Below are positions 45,901 to 57,833 of a stretch of 64,000 bases of DNA, piece by piece. The DNA comes from Corallium rubrum (Eukaryota; Cnidaria; Anthozoa; Scleralcyonacea; Coralliidae). The notes beneath the pieces were generated by a model. That model saw only the letters and a list, made by a program, of their open reading frames with translations, had not been told where the DNA came from and did no database searches. Made by a program: the position numbers and the translations under genes. Numbering within the stretch: the first letter of the stretch is position 1; the number at the start of each line of letters is the position of its first letter. The stretch is taken from positions 10,097,692 to 10,161,691 of the forward strand of contig OZ036008.1 in NCBI GenBank assembly GCA_964035015.1, given 5' to 3'.

Positions 45901-48900
45901 TATGTTTTAATTGCTTGGACTCTGTAATGTTGTTATATGACAAGTTTTTTAACTCTATCCTGTCCGAATCAGTCTTTAATATTTTATTCTGGCTAACACC
46001 AGATGATTTTATTCACCTCTGGGAAAGCCCTTGGACAGTTAGTAATTGTTTGTAAATATTCCTTTTGTGGTGAAATACATTCTATATTGTACTTGACTGA
46101 TGTGGTAGTACTGTACAACAATAGTTTAATAATTATTTTGAAATTATTCTTCTAGTGTGTTGCCAATTTCCCTCGACGATCCCGACTTTCCAAAGCCTTG
46201 CCTGAAGTATTAGTAGATAACTCGGTGCTGCCTCTTTTTATGGAATTTCTACAACGACAAAATGCTCAAAATATTCTAAACTTCTGGCTTGCTGCAGAAA
46301 CATTTCATTTGTCTTCACGTGATAAAACTTTGCTTTGTTACAAATCAAGATTAAAGACAAAAAATGACCACCTAAATCCTGTACAGAAAGTGAATTCTAA
46401 TATTAGAAATGTTCAAAATGATTCAGGAGATGTCATACCAACCAATCACATGCAAAGCACAGACAGACATGATAATACGAGTGAGGACCTTTTGTTAAAC
46501 CGTGCTAAGGATGACAACTCTTTGGATAATTCTGGTAATTCTAATCTAATTTCAGTACAGCCTTCAGAGTCTAGCAGATTCGAGGATTCAATGATTAATT
46601 ATAGTGCATCTAATGCAACTCTGAAAGAATCTTTTGAAAGAAGAAGTTCTAATCACTCGAGCAAAGATGACAATGTCAGAAAAGATGTTACAGAAACACA
46701 AACCAATGAAGGGGAATCGGATGTCAGTACACTGGGATTAAATTATTCTGCAGTAGAACAAACACCTTTGTCAGGAAAAGATTGTACTTCAGAACAGCAA
46801 AAGGATGAGACAAGAGAACATCGGCGACAATCAAAGAGTAAGCTTGTTGTGGCTTTTGAATGATATAAATATTTCTTGCTGTGATCTTACCTACTTTGTA
46901 TTTGATAAGTTAGAAAAAAGATCCTGTTTCAATCTGGTCAGTACATGAATCATCTTTTAAAACATTGTGACATTTAAAACACCCAGTTAAATTCTACATT
47001 TTGTTTTTTCAGCCATGATGGTTGATGCTCTGAGTATTTACCGACATTTTATATCACTCGATGCTACACAATCACTAGGTGTGGATGAAAATGTTAGAAG
47101 AGAAGTTGAAAGTAAGGGTAGTATAATATGGCATTGGTCAAAAGTCACTCATTATCACCACTACCACCACCATCACCACTACAATCATCACCACTACCAC
47201 CATTACCACCACCATCATCACCACCATTTCCACTATCACCACCATCACCACCACTACTACCACTATTATCACCACCATTACCGCCGCTATCAGTACCACC
47301 ATCACTACCACTACCACCACTCTCACTACCACCATCACCACCACTATCACCACCATTACCACCATCACCACCACTATCACCACCACTACCACCAGCACCA
47401 CTACTACCACCATCACCACCATCACCATCACCACCATTACCACCACCACTATCATCATTACCACCATTACCACTACCACTATCATCACCTCCATTATCAC
47501 CACCACTATAATTACCACCACCACCACCACCATCATTACCAATACTACAATCATTACCATTACTACCACACTGCCACCACCACTACAGTACCAGGTCCAC
47601 CTGGTTCACATTCTACTAATGTTGTTTTTTCTCTCTAGCCAACATTTGTAGTGAGAATGGAGAAATTGATCCAGACTGTTTTAAAATGGCCCAGAAATTT
47701 GCTTTTGAAACTTTGCAAACTAGGTAAAGTACAGTACATCTTCAAAATATCAGAAAATCAAATATATAATTATATATTTTGGTATTATATTCATGTACAT
47801 TATAAATAAACCTTCTAAATGCTTAGCTTCATATTGTAGTATCATATTGTTTTCTTGTTGGGTGTTTTTAGATATTTTGATGATTTTATTCGAAGTTCCT
47901 ACTACCAGAAACATATTATGGAAATTGTTACGAGTGGCAAAGTATTCTTAGCAGACATAATGTATAATGACAATGCTGTTTTTTATTTTATGGAGGTGAG
48001 AATATTATGTAATAAAGTAAAATGGTTTGAACCTACTGTAGGAGTATTGTAACATGTTTGAGAAAGTTGCTCGTCCAGGTTAGAGGAATCTTGAGAGAGA
48101 TTGTTAGTGGTGGTGACTGACGTTTCGACAACGAAAAATTCGACAATTAAAAAAATGAACAACATTTTGCCAACTATATCACGTTGTTTTCTCGTTTGTT
48201 TTTGCTGTATAGCTGTCGTAAGTTAAACTGAGAGAAAAACTCTGAGCTCCAGACGGGACTCGAACCCACAACCTTCCGAATGCCAGCCAGACGCTCTCAC
48301 CATTGAGCCAGTGGAACTCAGGGGCCGTTAACATGAATCCGGATTGAGTTTCAATCCGGATTGAACTCATTCCGCTTCTGATCAAATCCCTTTATCTGTT
48401 TACATGAATCCGGATTGGGATTAGCTCATTCCGGATTGAGTTCAATCCGTTTCTCATTCCGGATTGAAATCTCATTCCGGATTGAAATTTCGTTCCGGAA
48501 TCATGTAAACGCGGTGCGAGTTTCATTCCGGAATGAAAAACGTGACAGAGAGGACTAGAACAAACAATGCATGCGTGTTTTCTAATATTTACGGATTTCA
48601 GGCGACAGGCGGATTTCAATCCAGAAACCCAGTTCCCATGTAAACACGGATTGACTTCGCTTTTCAATCCGGATTGAAACTCAATCCGGATTCATGTAAA
48701 CGGCTCCTCAGAGTTCAACAACCTCGGTCTACCATCTGAGTTCCAGTGACTCAATGGTGAGAGCGTCTGGCTGGCATTCGGAAGGTTGTGGGTTCGAGTC
48801 CCGTCTGGAGCTCAGAGTTTTTCTCTGAGTTTAACTTACGACAGCTTGTAGAACAAAAAACAAACGAAAAACTTTACCAACTTCAAGCTGAAAACATTAA

Positions 48901-51900
48901 TAACTTATATCACTTTGTATTTTACATTTATTTTTTCACAGTTCATGGAGCAAGAAGAGAAGAATTATCTCTTAGCATTCTGGTTTACAGTTGATAGTTT
49001 CTGCCAGGAACTTCAGTCCAAGTTAGACAAGGGAGAATATAATGTTGATGAAGCATTAGCCGATGCAATGGTCTTGTACGAGAAGTAAGTTCAAAACAAA
49101 AATAAATACATATTTACAATAATATTTAGGTAATTTAAAAACTCAGTACCATGCATGAAACTCAGTACCAGAAATCAGTACCACTATGTCCGTGGTTTTG
49201 ATAAAAAAAATCCTCCTTTACATCAACTTTAGCTTTGATTTTCTCGGCTTAGACAACGTTGTTTTTCAAAATTATTACGCCAATGAATACCTGATCCGTG
49301 TTCTGATTGGCTAACGGGTTTCCCGCCAAAACATTCTCAAGCTTTCTTGGAAGTGAAGAGATTTTTAAAATTTTACGAACTGCGTAGAAGACTCTCAAAG
49401 AAACGACATAAGGCGAGTTAAAGAACATGAATTTCGTTGTGAATAGCTCTGGGAAGAATTAAAGGTAGGAGTTTGGGTTTATATTAGAAAAGCCAGATAC
49501 ATTTTGACAGAGAAAGTGTGTTATGAGTGTAATTAGGATACAATCTTTAAATACAATGTTAAAAGTTACACAATCTTTAAGTAATTATTTAAAACATGAG
49601 CAATAGTATTTTATTAGATTTATAAGAATAGCTTCAAAAACGACTCATTTCGTAAGTTCATTGGCGTAGTAATTTCAAAAAACAACGTTGTCTAAGCCGA
49701 GAAAATCAAAGCTAAAGTTAATGTAAATCAGGAGGATTTTATATCAGATCCTTTGTGTTTTCCTCGTGAATTATTAATGCGTTTTTGAAAGACTTATTAT
49801 TTCTACAGTAAGTTCTATATTTTCTGAAACATTTACTTTAGTATCTTAATACTTACTTCATGTCATTCATCCTTATTAATTCATTCATTCTTATTTCTGT
49901 TTATATTGTTTTAACCTCGTAGATATTTTTCAATGCAAGCCACTCATTCTCTTGGTGTGAGCGACCAGACAAGAATACGTATCGAAAACAAGATATGTAG
50001 AGAAGGTGGCCCTCTTCCTGACTGTTTTGAAGAACCAATGGAAAATATTCTTACACTTCTCGAAGAAGTAAAGTTTTTTGCACTAAATTTACTCAACTTT
50101 TATGTCGATTCACTCGCGAAATATAAGTTTATTTAGAAGCAAGTTATGGAAATGGCAAATGGAAATACCTTTCCACTTCCGCTACTGTAGTTGGTTGTGT
50201 ATTACTGTATTTCTGTAGCCGCTACTGAAGCGTGAGGAAAGTCTAGCGATAAAAGTCGCCAATTCTTGATGTATATTTGTCTGTTGGTATCGATTTGGTA
50301 TAAACATCCATTCTATTATGATTAAATGCCATTTAAAGTGCCTATCAAGCGAAAATTATTATTATCTTAAATGAAAGAACTCTCAAAACGACAAAGTAAC
50401 ATCTTTTGCAGATCTTCGTTTCCGTGCCTCGTTGTTGAGATATTTCATGATATGCAGATTAAACACTTTGACGTCACACGTGTATAATGAGTTATCAGAG
50501 AAGGTTCGGTATCTTTGCTATTATCAAACGAAATCAATTAAAAATCTGTATGTCTAATGCTGTATGCGAAATAGACGCACAGGATCGGCTTCGAAGTGAT
50601 TTCGTTTGATAATAGCAATGATATAGAACTTTTTCCGATTACTCATTATACACGTGTGATGTCAAAGTGTTTAATTTGCATATCAAAGAAACTGAAATAT
50701 CTCAACAACGAAGCACGGAAACGAAGATCTGCAAAAGATCTTACGTTGTAGTTTTAAGAGTTCTTTCATTTAAGACAATAATAATTTTCGCTTCAGAGGC
50801 ACTTTAAAGCTAAATTATATTATTTATGTACAGTTTTCAACAAAAAAATTTCTCAAGCTTCGGTAGCGGCTACAGAAATACAGTAATACGCAACGAACTA
50901 CAGAAGAAGAAGTGGAAAGGTATTTCCATTTTGACTCTAAATCACTTGGGGGAGTTCTCCTTCAACTTCAAAAATTGTTTATCTTTCTCAGACATAAACT
51001 TTACTAAGCCAATGTGTGCTTTTTTATGTTTTTAGGTGTATTTTCCAATTTTTCTGGAAAGCAGTGTCTATTTTAAGTACTTAAATGAACTATTTAGTTC
51101 AGTAACTGACGTAGACAGTGACCAAACTAGTGCATATGCTGATGACTGCAGTAGTACGGCCAGCGGTTGTGAAACCTCGAAACTCATGGAGTCTTTAACG
51201 AATGACGTTGAACTACAGGAAGATCCTGATGAAATTTGGCAGAGACCAAACATTGGGTGGGTATAGGCGAACGGACGAGCGGTTGGACGATGAATGGGAC
51301 ATCGGAGGTTCAGAAGTTCGTATGGAACTTGGCATTCTATTGGCTACTAGCAACTAGCAGTAATCAAATGCCTAGTTCAATACGAACTTGTGAACCTCCG
51401 AACGAACTTCTGCACATTTCCGTCAAAAGTAACTTGAAACCGACTGTAATAGGTACAATCAATTTCAAAAGTCGTTGGAACACCTGACATTTTCTCACAT
51501 ATACTTCATATATATCGTCTATTTGGCAATGTCGCCACTTTCCCTCCCTCCCCCTCCCTTTACAATGTTGTCTAGCGAAACAAGTTATCATTTCGACGAA
51601 ATTCGCTGTAGAAATGGCATACAATATTGAACAGGGGGCCAGGGGAGTCACAAAAAGAGAAAATGACTCATAAACCTTGTGCGTGTCCCAACACTTTTGA
51701 AAATGATTGTAGAAGGTACTGCCAATAACGTTATCGTGTAAATAGCTTATCAAACAAACAAACAAACAAACAAACAAACAAACAAACAAACAAACAAACA
51801 AACAAACAAACAAACAAACAAACAAACAAACAAACAAACAAACAAACAAACAAACAAACAAACAAACAAACAAACAAACAAACAAACAAACAAACAAACA

Positions 51901-53322
51901 AACAAACAAACAAACAAACAAACAAACGAACGAACGAACGAACGAACGAACGAACGAACTGTAATAGTCCTTGTCTTGGGTATCTAACAGCCCGCAGTCT
52001 TGGTTTTAATATCTTTTATTTATTTCTTCGTTCTACTTTTTCTCTATCACTCTCGCTCCCTCTCGCTCTCCTGACATGCTTTCTTCCTCTCTCGTTCCCT
52101 TACTTCCCTACCGTGCTCACAAGTTCCTTTATGTCCCTTTATGTCCTTCTTTGGACACCGCACGAACGAACGAACGAACAAACAAACAAACAAACAAACA
52201 AACAAACAAACAAACAAACAAACAAACAAACAAACAAACAAACAAACAAACAAACAAAAAAACAACGTGTCTTTGTATTATTTACAGTCTTTCTATTGGT
52301 CGAGTAAATGAATACGGTGTTTATGAACCTTGGATTGAGCCGCAACCCGAGCAGGGAAAAAAATCAGGAGGTAAGGTTCTTGCATGTAGGTATTTACAAA
52401 AGTTACATGAACTCACAAATTAAAATTTGGTGTTTTAGCTTCAAAATTTGGCCAGAAAATGAGAAAATTTGTATCTGGAGATTCCCATAAGGTAAAGTTT
52501 TTTTTTACAAAGTATTTGTTGACGTTGATCTAATGGTAAGGTAGGCTGTTTTTGATCCTTACTGGCGTTGCAAAGTTGAGTGTTACTTCATCGTACCGTA
52601 ATCGGAATTTGATCGGAACTTGGTCGATATTTCAGTGATTCTCTCTAATTAGTTTTTATTAACCCCCCTCCCCCAAAGTAAAAATAATATGATAGTGGCG
52701 ATGGTGATGCTGATGGTGGTGCTTCTGGTGATAATAGTGGTGATGGTAGTGGTGATGGGTGGTGGTGGTGATCATGATGATAATTGTGGTGGTGATAGTG
52801 GTGGTGGTAGTGGTGATAATGGTGTTGTTGTTGTTGGTGGTGGTGGTAGTGATGATGGTGGTGGTTGTGTGGTGGTGGTAATGATGATGATGGTGATAAT
52901 TGTGGTGGTGGTGATTGTGATGGTGGTGATGGTGGTCATGATGATGATGGTCATGGTAGTGGTGGTAGTGTTGATGGTGGTAGTTGTGTGATGGTGGTGG
53001 TGGTGATGATGGTGATAATTGTGATAGTGGTGGTGATGGTGGTGGTGGTAGAGGTGATAATGGTGGTGGTGGTGGTGGTAGTGATGATGGTAGTAGTTGT
53101 GTGATGATGGTAGTTGTGTGATGATGGTGATAATTGTGATGGTGGTGGTGATGATGATGGTGATAACTGTGACGGTGGTGGTGATTGTGATGTTGGTGGT
53201 CATGGTGAATGATCTCTGAAGTCGTTTTATTTCGTATTTAGGTAAAAGAGGAGATGGCACGGCAGGTTGCCAAAATGGTTTTAGAAGATGTAAAAAAACA
53301 GCAAAGAAAAGCACCGAGGTAA
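42999..53322 (+). CDS. AKAP10: A-kinase anchor protein 10 / D-AKAP2 (13 exons)
   Basis: Exons: 42999-43026, 44273-44407, 44497-44558, 46156-46837, 47013-47111, 47639-47723, 47872-47995, 48942-49084, 49923-50067, 51036-51256, 52288-52370, 52439-52491, 53242-53322. Every junction keeps phase, giving 646 residues (human 662). Exon 1 encodes MPLFSKRKSG, like the vertebrate start MSFFRRK. RGS domain 1 is split, as in the family: LPLFMEFLQRQN and LNFWLAAETF (about 84-115), a long Ser/Asn-rich linker, then YRHFISLDAT to FDDFIRSSYYQ (about 305-380). RGS domain 2 is about 390-525 (YLLAFWFTVDSF, CREGGPLPDCFEEP). The C-terminal amphipathic helix KEEMARQVAKMVLEDVKKQQ binds PKA regulatory subunits. The vertebrate PDZ-binding tail is absent: the protein ends RKAPR. 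The family tethers PKA to endosomes/mitochondria and binds Rab proteins. The ATG at 42999 was chosen because only it gives the right phase with an open frame. Confidence 0.92.
43970..44140. repeat. Foldback element in AKAP10 intron 1
   Basis: Arms TATAAATTAGCCCTTATAA (44018-44036) and TTATAAGGGCTAATTTATA-type sequence (about 44089-44105), with outer TTCAAAAATGGCCACCAAAT matched by TTTAGTGGCCATTTTTGAA. Confidence 0.8.
44625..44765. repeat. Foldback element in AKAP10 intron 3
   Basis: Arms TCAATTATTGGACGAGTC / GACGAGTTCAATAATTGA and AATATCATGATTTGTCAGTG / CACTGACAAATCATGATATT around a centre GCCGAAGGCAGAGGC. A second foldback in the same intron lies at 45145-45256 (TAACAATTATTCGCC / GGCGAATAATTGTT). 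Confidence 0.8.
45955..46060. repeat. Dispersed CTGGCTAACACCAGATGAT element
   Basis: ATTTTATTCTGGCTAACACC followed by AGATGATTTTATTCACC. Related copies lie near 10160, 29245 (syntaxin intron 5), 43860 (AKAP10 intron 1) and 56340. It is a decayed MITE family related to the TTAA-flanked elements at 56339. Confidence 0.55.
47146..47582 (+). repeat. (CAC)n/(ACC)n trinucleotide repeat, AKAP10 intron 5
   Basis: About 435 bp of CAC/CAT/TAC triplets. Frames through it encode His/Tyr, Pro/Ser or Val/Met repeats and are not exons: the flanking AKAP10 exons 5 and 6 join in phase across it. Confidence 0.95.
48203..48845. mobile_element. Inverted tRNA-SINE pair around a PIF/Harbinger-like MITE
   Basis: A tRNA-like SINE head lies on the minus strand at 48236-48320 (B box complement GGGACTCGAACCC) and on the plus strand at 48728-48812 (GTGGGTTCGAGTCCCG; A box AATGGTGAGAGCGTCTGG). 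Between them, 48321-48707 has inverted ends GGGGCCGTTAACATGAA / TTCATGTAAACGGCTCC, a 3-bp TCA duplication and many AATCCGGATTGA motifs. All lies in AKAP10 intron 7. Confidence 0.7.
49211..49740. mobile_element. MITE with ~85-bp inverted repeats, AKAP10 intron 8
   Basis: Left arm includes AAATCCTCCTTTACATCAAC and TCGGCTTAGACAACGTTGTT; the right arm is the mirror (AACAACGTTGTCTAAGCCGA, GTAAATCAGGAGGATTTT). No coding capacity. Confidence 0.8.
50159..50929. mobile_element. Foldback element, AKAP10 intron 9
   Basis: About 770 bp with long imperfect inverted arms (GGAAATACCTTTCCACTTC against GAAGTGGAAAGGTATTTCC). Inner arms contain AAGCGAAAATTATTATT and GAAAGAACTCTCAAAACGAC. The inner family recurs at 61860-62346. 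Confidence 0.8.
51290..51440. repeat. Foldback element, AKAP10 intron 10
   Basis: Arms GGAGGTTCAGAAGTTCGTAT near 51304 and ATACGAACTTGTGAACCTCC near 51380. Related in motif to 34320-34460 (GGAAGTTCGTTGGGAAGTTC). Confidence 0.65.
51749..51959. repeat. (CAAA)n then (CGAA)n microsatellite
   Basis: CAAA units to about 51926, then eight CGAA units. A second such tract, (CGAA) then (CAAA), lies at 52162-52262. Both are in AKAP10 intron 10; Phe-Val-Cys-Leu frames through them are spurious. Confidence 0.97.
52690..53212 (+). repeat. (GGT)n/(GAT)n trinucleotide repeat, AKAP10 intron 12
   Basis: About 520 bp of GGT, GAT and AGT triplets immediately before the last exon. Complementary in type to the CAC repeat in intron 5, about 5 kb away. 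Confidence 0.95.
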
Positions 53323-54605
53323 AACGAAATGTGGAGGAAAGCGTAAGTGACGCTACAATAGTGTTTTACATTTACATTACACGTTTTCTATTAGTTTTCT
53401 TAGAATTAACATCAACGGTAGACATACGCTAATGACGCCTCAATCTACCATCTTGCCAGCTGTCAGACGTGATATTTGGCTAGAACAAAAGCGATTAACC
53501 AAATATTTTTCATATCGGACATTCTGCAGTCCGTACCGCAGTACAAGTGGTGCCTAGTCTTCCACCATCTAATCGGACAAATAAGTATGCAAACGACGTT
53601 TAGCGGAGACATTAATACCTCGATAAAAATATCGCGCACGGCTCGCGCAAATGTGCTATCCGTAATGCGGGATATTATTTTCTCGTGAAAATACCGAGAA
53701 AGAATTTGCGCATTATAGTAATGCATCAGTCAATCTGTAGGGTTGATTTTCTGGTATTCTATCTACAGTTTATCTAACTCAAGATCATTGCTATATTTTA
53801 CTCTTGGTCGATAGTTACGGGCGTATACGATTACTGTCTGAGAGACGAATTAAAATAGTCCATCAACTGTTTTCTTAAAACAATTTTATGAAAGTTAATC
53901 GTAAAAAGTTTAGCAGCATGCTATAACTTAACAAAAGTTTAAAATCAGGTAAGGTCAATTTACGGTAATGTCTCATATGAAAGTTTGCACTCAAGTGGTC
54001 GTACCACAATGCAAGTTTTAAATTAATATAAGAGTTGAAACAGCTTTGAAATATCTGAGTCAGCTCTAAAAAGGTCCTTTGCGGTTCATAATGACCCCAA
54101 AGTGTAACACTAGAGTCACAAAATTTCAGCGCTACGAAGATGATATCAGTTTTGTATGTTCTATGCCGTTTAAAATCAAGCTACACATTGCTCTTTGATT
54201 CGTTGTTCCTGATCCTTTATTCTTATTGTGAAGCGCTGGCGTTTCGTACCTGTTAGCATGTCTAGCTAGTAACGATATGTACAAACTAAAAAGCGTGTGC
54301 TGTGATTGCTTTGAAAAAGTTTTTAACACTATTGTTGTCGTCGATCTCGTGAAACAATTTTGACGCTCGTTGAACACCAACGAAGGAATAAACATTGATT
54401 ATTGAAGGACCTCGCTGTAAAATATAGAATGTAGTATTAGTTGAATAAACATAAAATCTCAAATATACCAGAAATCTACAAAATGCAGAGTCTCGTTTCT
54501 TCTAAGTATAAAATAATGCTACAATTGATGAGAAATTGAATAAGAACATGGTGTAACCCACAAATTGTGTTATATGTAGTTCAAAAATCACCATTCACCG
54601 CTTCA
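53323..54605. other. Gene-free interval after AKAP10
   Basis: No exon, RNA gene or clear repeat seen. Presumably contains the AKAP10 3' UTR at its start. Confidence 0.4.
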
Positions 54606-55100
54606 AACAATATAATAACTACTTAATAACCGAGAGTGAGGTCTTTACGGTGAAATATTAAATCGAGGTCTTGCTATTGACCGAGCGATTACGAGGTTAA
54701 TACGCTCAAGACCGAGGTTTAATATTTTACCGTAAAGACCGAACGGTCGAGGTTATTAAATAGTTTATTATATGGCACTTTCTATTTCAAAATCAATCCT
54801 GTATTTCTTGGTCTTCGCTCTTTAAGTTCGTCAAAACACCGAACTAGCGTTATTTTCTTCTGTTTCTTTCTCGTCTGGATACTAGAATTTACTTTTATAA
54901 TGTTCATCGTCGTCTATTTCATCTATTTTCGCCGTTTTTCGGCAATAAAAGTTTCTTATAGTAGGATTTTTTGTTTGTTTCCAATCGTAGGGCATTAACA
55001 ATTTTCATAATGCCCGTGGGCATTGCGGAGAAATCTCGCCACGTCAGCAACCAATCACAGCGCGTGATTTTGCCGGAAGTAATCCGTGCCATATAATAAT
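54606..55100. mobile_element. Two adjacent foldback elements
   Basis: 54606-54772 has arms TAACCGAGAGTGAGGTCTTT / AAAGACCGAACGGTCGAGGT. A second inverted pair TATTATATGGCAC (54767) and GTGCCATATAATAA (55087) encloses the next 330 bp. Confidence 0.65.
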
Positions 55101-55665
55101 AATACTTATCAAATTCATAAATAATTCATGAAGAAAATTCAAAAAGAAATGAATGTTTAATCAGCTAATTGACAGTACCAAGAAAGATGGCGGCGGTACA
55201 TTTAACCACAATGCTTTGCAACCTCAAATCAGCTCAAATAACAACTAAACATTGCTTATCATGCTAAAATGGTTTAAATAAGCAAGAAGTTCATTCCTAC
55301 CAAAGTTCACCCTTTTAAAACCTTATCTTTCGATTATTCTGCAAGAAACAATACTTAGTGTGCGCAAATGATTATGGTTAAATGTACAAGACGCCATCTT
55401 TTTCGTTACGGTCAATTACACAAGCTAATAGCGTTCTATTTCTGTCAGAAAATTTTTTTGAGTGTTTGTTTGTGTTTATATGTTCTCAAACTCAATTATC
55501 ACAGCCAATCCATGAACGTATACCACATCACATGCATGAGTTTTGATACCCAATGAAAACCTGTAGGAAACTTCCTAGTGAACTGGATCACATTTCTTAA
55601 TCTGCATATTGAAATCAATGAAGAAAACACCGCAAATCGCGATGCGAATACTCGTTTGAGAAGCA

Positions 55666-55803
55666 AGATCAAGCACTCGTTTATCGTGTTTCATCAGGGG
55701 ACTCCAAACACGAGAAAATAAATCAAAACCGAGGGCGTAGCCCCGAGGTTTTTATTGTTTTCGAGTGTTTGGAGTCCCCTGATGAAACAAACAAACTCGA
55801 GTC
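55666..55803. repeat. Foldback element
   Basis: Long near-perfect arms: TTTCATCAGGGGACTCCAAA and TTTGGAGTCCCCTGATGAAA around a centre GAGGGCGTAGCCCCGAGG. No gene seen in 55101-56330 otherwise. Confidence 0.85.
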
Positions 55804-56334
55804 GTGTTTGCTCTATTACATAAATTCGTACTCATAAAACAGACTGTGTTTTTGCGACTGTTTTTCTGTAGTATATTTGGGATTTTATTTCATTAAGATA
55901 GAAATTAAAAAAATGTCAATTGTAGAATACCTAGTTACATTTTTTTGTAGCTTTACGTGGTTTGAATTATGGACGAATAATGCATGAATTCATTACGACA
56001 TTTAATATTAAATAATTAGTGAAAATTTGTACAGTATATTAAAGTCGATAAATCGTTAGAAGAGTGATCTTAAATCTGTTTGAAATGTAAGTATTTGAAA
56101 CAATTAGAGGATTAATATATGTTTATGAATAAATTTTGAAATTTCTAATTTGTAAGATTACGTTGTTGCATGTGTGTCATTAATAGCTGCTTCGAAGAAA
56201 ATGGCAAATATTTTTTTGTAAGTTCAGTAAGTTCTGTCCTGTTTCTTCGTTGCCAAAAATTCCACTGCATTTTCATACGCTTTCGAGGAAGTTTGGGCGG
56301 CGCGATGCCTTCTCTCAGTTGAAGTTAACCCTTT

Positions 56335-56504
56335 ATCGCCCAGTAGCCACTCCATTGACGAGTAAAATCGTGTGGCGTTAGCCAGAGTAAAATACTAAAG
56401 ACATCGTTGGGCGATAAAGGGTTAACCGAGATAGTCTATTAACCCTTTATCGCCCAGTAGCCACTCCATTGACGAGTAAAATCGTCTGGGCGATAAAGGG
56501 TTAA
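56335..56504. mobile_element. Two tiny TTAA-flanked (piggyBac-like) MITEs
   Basis: 56339-56421 and 56443-56500 each begin CCCTTTATCGCCC and end GGGCGATAAAGGG and are flanked on both sides by TTAA, the piggyBac target site. Both share CACTCCATTGACGAGTAAA. At 83 and 58 bp they are very small. Confidence 0.7.
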
Positions 56505-56861
56505 GCCCGGTCAGATGGCGTTAATAGGGACCTTAAGCAAGCACAACGCGAACGTTACAACGACGACCCAAGTACAATAGTATTTTTCAACCAAAACAAA
56601 GCGTTGAATAATTTGCAGTCCCAAGAGTAATCTCAACACCGTCCTCGTTGCACATACAACGTCAACTGAAGCGTTTTCACGTTTTCAAGACAACGTTGTG
56701 TCAAGGAACGGCAAAAGCTGTTAGTTTACTTAGGCGTTAATCTATCATACGTTATGTTGTCGACGCTATGGCTGTCTTTTAAAGATCTTACAAAATACAT
56801 AAAGCATACAAGATACGATGTCCTGATCCATGTCGTCGTCCTAACTTGCTTAAGGTCCCTA

Positions 56862-56950
56862 ATATTTGGGTGCCTCGCGGGTTTTTCATCGGGTTCTCTG
56901 GTTTTTCTCCCTCCGCAAAATCAGCACCATAGTTTCCCCAGTTAATCCTT
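56862..56950 (+). repeat. 5S-SINE body fragment
   Basis: CGGGTTCTCTGGTTTTTCTC then CCTCCGCAAAATCAGCACC matches the body of the 5S-derived SINE; the head is missing. Confidence 0.5.
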
Positions 56951-57488
56951 TATTGGACAGGTTTCCGGAGGCTCTCCCCTTGACGAGTGAAATCGTAAAA
57001 TTAATAAGTAGACAAAAAGCAACTGTGGGCAGTGAATGGTTAATTGCTGCGAGCTGTAAGGCGAGCAGCTCACTAATCTTGACGAGGTCTGTGCCGAGTT
57101 TATATGCGTGGGCGATGATCTTTGGTATACGCAATGTCTACCGATCAGCGGTAGGCATTATTAAAGATGGCAACATTAAAGATGGCAACAGCCGTTCTGC
57201 AAATCAACAACCTAAAACTGCATAGATTGCCGTTCTTCACTTCAAGCAAGAGTGCTTACGCCATCACTCTTTAATGGCTCGATTTTATACGCGTGATGTC
57301 CATGTTGAGGAAAACGTCGCATGCTTAAACTCTTTAATTGAAAATGCTTCGGACGATAAGTATTACTACTAAATAGTAAATGGTAGCAACTCGCAGCACT
57401 TCACTTTTGATACAAACTTCTAGTTCGGTCAAGGGGTGAGGGCCATTGGGTTATCAGTAGCTAAATACTGTCGTATGCATGTCACCCA

Positions 57489-57833
57489 CTGATCTCAAAT
57501 AATATACTCATTATACTGGATAGAGCATCTATTGTTTCGCGCGTGGCAAAAATTGAAGTCGGAAGTGAGGCTAAAAATCTCGCGGCCACCATATCCGGTG
57601 GGACCCACAATATTGCTGAATCATAGTTTTCGCCTCTGGTTTTCGCTTTAAATGATCGGGTTTTTAACGAAAACCAGCTAAATTTTTGTGACATGTATCT
57701 GTCGTTATGGGAGAACTTAAAAGTGCCTGTATGAAAACCAAGTGGGTCCCACCTGAAATGGCCACCACTAATTTATTCCGACTTCACAGCGATCACCGGA
57801 TGCTCTATCCAGTATAATGAGTCTATTATTTGA
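57489..57833. mobile_element. MITE with ~41-bp inverted repeats
   Basis: Left arm CTGATCTCAAATAATATACT / CATTATACTGGATAGAGCA; right arm TGCTCTATCCAGTATAATG / TTATTTGAGATCAG. The interior pairs GGTGGGACCCAC with GTGGGTCCCACC. The surroundings (56951-57488, 57834-58655) hold no gene that I can support. Confidence 0.8.

Noticed and set aside
47015..47638. His/Tyr-rich frame continuing from an AKAP10 exon
   Set aside because: The true exon ends at 47111 at a GTAAGG donor; the rest is CAC repeat, and exon 6 joins in phase at 47639.
51364..52345. Phe-Val-Cys-Leu and Thr-Asn-Lys-Gln repeat frames
   Set aside because: Translations of (CAAA)n/(CGAA)n microsatellites inside an AKAP10 intron.
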